Assembly (NCBI GenBank): GCA_009937615.1
Contig: JAACFB010000013.1
Coordinates: 1 to 63,891, forward strand
Direction of reading: 5' to 3'
From: Gammaproteobacteria bacterium
GTDB taxonomy: Bacteria; Pseudomonadota; Gammaproteobacteria; Steroidobacterales; Woeseiaceae
DNA length: 63,891 bases
Shown here one piece after another: positions 60,695 to 63,891 of the stretch. The translations under genes were made by a program, and so were the position numbers. Under the pieces are notes generated by a model. That model did no database searches and was not told the origin of the DNA. It saw only the letters and a list, made by a program, of their open reading frames with translations. Every line of letters starts with the position of its first letter. Position 1 is the stretch's first letter.

Positions 60695-62605
60695 CTAGTA
60701 CGCGGGAATAACCGGAGGGACGCTTTCCCACCGCCACAGGTCGGTCGGCGTGTTCCTGGCCACTTCCCATTCGGCAGTGTCGGTGTTGAAACGCAGCTGG
60801 TTGTCGCGCAAATCCGTATCCTCGAAAACGACTTTGCCGCCGATCATGGTCATGATGGGTCGCAGCTCATCGAGGTCCTCGACCTCTCCGGCCATGTAGT
60901 CGCCATTCAAGATCAAGATGTCGGCCCACTTGCCCGCCTCGATCGAGCCGATCTCGTTCTCGCGCCAAAGCGCGTAAGCGCCCCAGCGGCTCATCATCAG
61001 CAGCAGCGTCAGGCGATCCGGAACGGCCTCCTCGGGCACGCCGAAGTTCTTGCCGTCGATCTTGCGTGTCATCCACATGACGCCGTCCTCGAACGGCGAG
61101 TGCCGGATCTCGCTCTGGCTGCCGAATTCGCTGACCAGCGCGCGTGCACCGGCCTTGAGCATGCTCGCAACCGGCGCATTCATGGTCAGGTACTCCTCGC
61201 CGTAGTCTTCCTCGATCACCTGGCTGGGAACCCGCGTGGCGTCACAGGAAAAGGCCATGTTCAGGCGGGCGGCCATCTCGATCTGCTCCTGCGTCACCGA
61301 GTGGCAATGGTCTACCTGCAGGCGCAGGGTCTTCATTCGTTCCATCGGGATACCCGCCGCGAATAGAGTATCGAGGTAGGCCTGTATCGCGCCGTCGCCC
61401 GCGACATGCCAGCCCGGGATCCCGGTCTGGCGTCCAGCAGCCGCGAGTTCGGCCAAAACCTGGAGGTGGCTCAGCCGCCGCACGTTCGGCGGGCTCGACT
61501 CCATGGTCGGGCAAAGTTCGCGACGCTTGATATTGTCGTCGGCCGGGATCGACGTACACCAGGCGACGCCGCCGCCGTCGAGAGCACCGGCGCTGCTGCC
61601 GATACTCCACATCATGTCGGAGCCGTAGCCGACCCAGTCACCAATGCGCCAATAGGTCTCCGTGATCCGGGGATTGAACGGCTGCATCCAGCGGTGGCCC
61701 CAGGCGAGGCGAATCGGCATCAGGTCGTTGCGATCGAGGTGCACCGACGCGTTGAAGCCCCCCTCGCACTGCAGGTGTGTTTTGTGCGTCGTGACGCCCG
61801 TTTGCGCGTTGAGCTGCATGACTTCGTGATAGGCCTGGATGTAGTCATTCACGCGGTTCGCCTGCGGCACCATGATGTCGCCGCGCACGCAGCGCGGTCC
61901 GTCGGTGTAGTCGCCGGACCATCCTCTCGATTCGTCAATCCAGAAGTCGGCCGGGATCGGGTTGCGATAGCGCTCCGCGATCGAATCGATACCGAGCTTG
62001 TTATAGATCGCGCCGCCGCGCGTACGTACGAGCACCGGGTTGTCCGGTGCGATCGAATCGAGCAGCTGCATGTTCAGCATGTCCCCGAAGGTCTGTACGG
62101 CGACCTGGGCGGGGTTGAGGCTTACCTGGATCCACTGTCCGGCCGGAACCTGGGTGACTCGTGCCCGCAACGCGGCTTCAACGACGCTGACCATTTCCTC
62201 GGGGGTGTCGGCCTTGATCTGGACCTGCACGAGTTCGGGTATTGCTTTCAGCACCCAGGGAAAAGCCTGCAGGGTGTTCTCATAAAGGTGATTGTGCGTA
62301 TCGATAAGTCCCGGGATCACGGTGCGACCGCCGGCATCGATGACCTCGGTCCAGTCGGCCATCAGCGCACGGACCTCGTCGTTGCTGCCCACGGCGATGA
62401 TCTCGTTGCCGCGAATCGCGATAGCTTCGGCGAAAGTGATGTCATCGATCTCGTCGGAATCCAGTGTGATGACCTTGCCGTTCAGAATGACGGTTTCTGC
62501 GAACGGCGACGACGCGGCCAGCGCGATGCCGCCGACGAGTCCGCAATAACCTGCGATCGTTGCGACGGCAATCCATTTTGAGAACGTTCGGTGCAGTGCT
62601 GACAT
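60695..62605 (-). CDS. Exported YtcJ-type amidohydrolase (copy 2)
   Basis: The 636-residue paralogue of the protein at 35.7 kb has a signal peptide (about 10-31, ending GIALAAS), the same HNH metal motif at 104-106, and near-identical C-terminal thirds (for example EIRHSPFEDGVMWMTRKIDG). Long stretches are identical at the DNA level, showing a fairly recent duplication. Its ATG overlaps the stop of the upstream hydrolase gene by one base (TAATG), with AAAGGAG just before. Both copies keep the ISEFGSQ segment in place of the usual GSD. Substrate unknown; the paired hydrolase suggests sequential steps. Confidence 0.88.
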   Translation of the reverse strand: MSALHRTFSKWIAVATIAGYCGLVGGIALAASSPFAETVILNGKVITLDSDEIDDITFAEAIAIRGNEIIAVGSNDEVRALMADWTEVIDAGGRTVIPGLIDTHNHLYENTLQAFPWVLKAIPELVQVQIKADTPEEMVSVVEAALRARVTQVPAGQWIQVSLNPAQVAVQTFGDMLNMQLLDSIAPDNPVLVRTRGGAIYNKLGIDSIAERYRNPIPADFWIDESRGWSGDYTDGPRCVRGDIMVPQANRVNDYIQAYHEVMQLNAQTGVTTHKTHLQCEGGFNASVHLDRNDLMPIRLAWGHRWMQPFNPRITETYWRIGDWVGYGSDMMWSIGSSAGALDGGGVAWCTSIPADDNIKRRELCPTMESSPPNVRRLSHLQVLAELAAAGRQTGIPGWHVAGDGAIQAYLDTLFAAGIPMERMKTLRLQVDHCHSVTQEQIEMAARLNMAFSCDATRVPSQVIEEDYGEEYLTMNAPVASMLKAGARALVSEFGSQSEIRHSPFEDGVMWMTRKIDGKNFGVPEEAVPDRLTLLLMMSRWGAYALWRENEIGSIEAGKWADILILNGDYMAGEVEDLDELRPIMTMIGGKVVFEDTDLRDNQLRFNTDTAEWEVARNTPTDLWRWESVPPVIPAY

Positions 62606-63891
62606 TACTGGCTCCTTTCACCCTTGATCGTGCCGGTGAGGAAATACTCGTCTGCGATAGCCGCAAACCAAAAGGCTGCGCCGGCCGGCGCGACACCCAG
62701 TGGCAGGCCGTCCTCAGACGCGGTGTAGTTATGAATCCCGGCCTCGAATTGATAGAGGCGGACCTTCGGTGCCGGCTGCATCGCGGCGTAGCCCGGGAGA
62801 TAAATTTGCCGATAGAACTCCGGCATGTGATCGCGACTGTTGTTGGTGATGATCATGATGATCGGCGGTACGGGCTTGACGCCTTGCCCGGTCACGCCGC
62901 GTAGATAGCCGAGGTAGCGCTGCACGAGGGCGTCGGTTTCCTCCGGCCCGTACTGCACCCGTTTCGCAGCTGCTCTCGCGGCCGCGGTCAGTGCATCGGG
63001 GCTGTCGAAGTGCAGAATATTTTCGGCTTTGAAATTGGGCTGTACGGTCTTTTCTGCCCAGTCCTCGTGGACTTCCTCCATGATCATTGCGAGCCGCTTG
63101 AGTGCCTCGGCGCCTTCGTCATTGGCCAGCTCAAAGCCAGTGTAGCGGGCCGTGTCGCGCCAGGAACGGACGCGCAGGCAGTTGAAATCCATCGCCCACG
63201 GTTCGCTGATGCCCTGCAGTTCGCGGGTCATCTTGCCGTAGATAGCTCCAAACGGTGAACTTTCCATGGCGAGCACGCCAACGATATTGTCGATTCGCTG
63301 AGTCAGCATCATGCTCATAGGGCCGCCCGTCGAGTGGCCGTGGATATACACCGAGAATTCGTCCGCGGGGAAATACTCTCCAATGAGCTCGCGGGCACCC
63401 TGTTCGTGGGCGAAGGGCCACGCGGCCATGCGATCGTAGAAGACGCTGCCGGGTTTGGCGCACGCAAGCATCAGGGTACCCCAGCGCCGCCGCCGCGATT
63501 CCTCACGGTCCTGAACGACCTCGTACTGATCGGTCCCGATGATCTCGCCCTTCTTCCAGACCGGCGTGCGCAGGCTGCCGTCCGGATGGACCGTGTCGCC
63601 GGGCCAGTCACCGTTCGGCGCCTCCAGGTTATACCGGCCCGGATAGGACATGGTAACGACCCGGACGCCGAACTTGGCCACGAGCAACCGCGCAAACGCA
63701 TCTTTCGAACGATGGTCGCCCGAGCCGCCGTGCAGCAGGAATATTCCGATCTTCTTGCCGTCGGGGCCGATCGGTATGACCGAGTCGTCCTGCGGCTCGT
63801 AAACAGCACCAGCGATATCCCAGTCCAGGTCCAGCGCTCGAATGCGGTGCACGATATCGCGTGAGCGCAGCGCGATGTCGGGTCTGCCCAG
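62605..63891 (-). CDS. Alpha/beta-hydrolase-fold protein, 5' end beyond the window
   Basis: At least 428 residues are present. The reading frame stays open to the window edge and a GTG at 63852 is only one possible start, so I treat it as partial. The oxyanion region is GIFLLHGGSGDHRSKD, the nucleophile elbow IHGHSTGGPM, and a C-terminal His lies in QFEAGIHNYTAS. The long cap and inserted segments resemble large uncharacterised esterase-like hydrolases. It is translationally coupled to the amidohydrolase downstream, suggesting the two act on one compound. Confidence 0.8.
   Translation of the reverse strand: MGRPDIALRSRDIVHRIRALDLDWDIAGAVYEPQDDSVIPIGPDGKKIGIFLLHGGSGDHRSKDAFARLLVAKFGVRVVTMSYPGRYNLEAPNGDWPGDTVHPDGSLRTPVWKKGEIIGTDQYEVVQDREESRRRRWGTLMLACAKPGSVFYDRMAAWPFAHEQGARELIGEYFPADEFSVYIHGHSTGGPMSMMLTQRIDNIVGVLAMESSPFGAIYGKMTRELQGISEPWAMDFNCLRVRSWRDTARYTGFELANDEGAEALKRLAMIMEEVHEDWAEKTVQPNFKAENILHFDSPDALTAAARAAAKRVQYGPEETDALVQRYLGYLRGVTGQGVKPVPPIIMIITNNSRDHMPEFYRQIYLPGYAAMQPAPKVRLYQFEAGIHNYTASEDGLPLGVAPAGAAFWFAAIADEYFLTGTIKGERSQ

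Noticed and set aside
60059..61366. Plus-strand open frame of about 435 codons
   Set aside because: It is antisense to the MFS-fusion start and the amidohydrolase, with Arg/His-rich composition and no recognisable motif.
1..63891. Search by eye for tRNA, rRNA, CRISPR repeats, transposase genes and phage genes
   Set aside because: No cloverleaf, regularly spaced repeats, DDE transposase or integrase was recognised; a dedicated RNA search could still find a small RNA.

Overview
The window is a gene-dense stretch of a GC-rich Gram-negative genome. TonB-dependent receptor, outer-membrane barrel, Tat and Sec signal peptides, a tripartite tricarboxylate (TTT) transporter and periplasmic c-type cytochromes all point to a proteobacterium. 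A free-living gammaproteobacterium is my best guess, but no rRNA or housekeeping marker is present to prove it. I see no tRNA, rRNA, CRISPR array, insertion sequence or phage gene. The window carries about 51 protein genes plus one probable 30-codon gene.

Region 1 (0.3-7.2 kb) holds scattered single genes: a membrane-anchored unknown, an apparently exported class II aldolase, a VOC protein, a phytanoyl-CoA-dioxygenase-like enzyme, a phosphodiesterase-type lipoprotein, a GFA-fold zinc protein and an outer-membrane barrel. Region 2 (7.3-18.6 kb) pairs an amidase divergently with a complete family-5 peptide-type ABC importer that ends in a fused double ATPase. It is followed by a beta-carbonic anhydrase, a large MscS channel, an exported CMD-family protein and a CcdA/DsbD-like membrane protein.

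Region 3 (18.6-32.8 kb) looks like an aromatic or dicarboxylic acid catabolic block. It has a gentisate-dioxygenase-type bicupin, an FAH-family hydrolase, an alpha/beta hydrolase, two class II aldolases, a TauD-type oxygenase, a 4,5-dihydroxyphthalate-decarboxylase-like protein, a 2-hydroxyacid dehydrogenase and a cytochrome c'. A tctB-tctC-tctA transporter operon is translationally coupled to an FAD monooxygenase, and an ornithine-cyclodeaminase-family enzyme follows. Region 4 (33.0-35.7 kb) is a compact malonate uptake and activation operon, madL-madM-matB.

Region 5 (35.7-57.2 kb) is the most unusual part: fourteen consecutive annotated genes all encode exported proteins. They are a YtcJ-type amidohydrolase, a Tat-exported aldo/keto-reductase fold protein that appears to lack catalytic residues, two metallo-beta-lactamase-fold enzymes, a single-heme unknown protein and two small cytochromes c. 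Two copies of a three-gene cassette follow (diheme DUF1592-type protein, Tat-exported DUF1552 HXXSHH protein, exported ankyrin-repeat protein), separated by a TonB-dependent receptor with operator-like dyads upstream. I infer an uncharacterised envelope system that takes up and oxidises a substrate with cytochromes as electron carriers; the substrate cannot be read from sequence.

Region 6 (57.3-63.9 kb) runs on the minus strand. It has a 1054-residue fusion of MFS-like membrane domain, spermidine-synthase fold and TPRs, then a close paralogue of the Region 5 amidohydrolase, then an alpha/beta hydrolase that runs off the window edge. The two amidohydrolase genes form an imperfect inverted repeat around the whole exported block.
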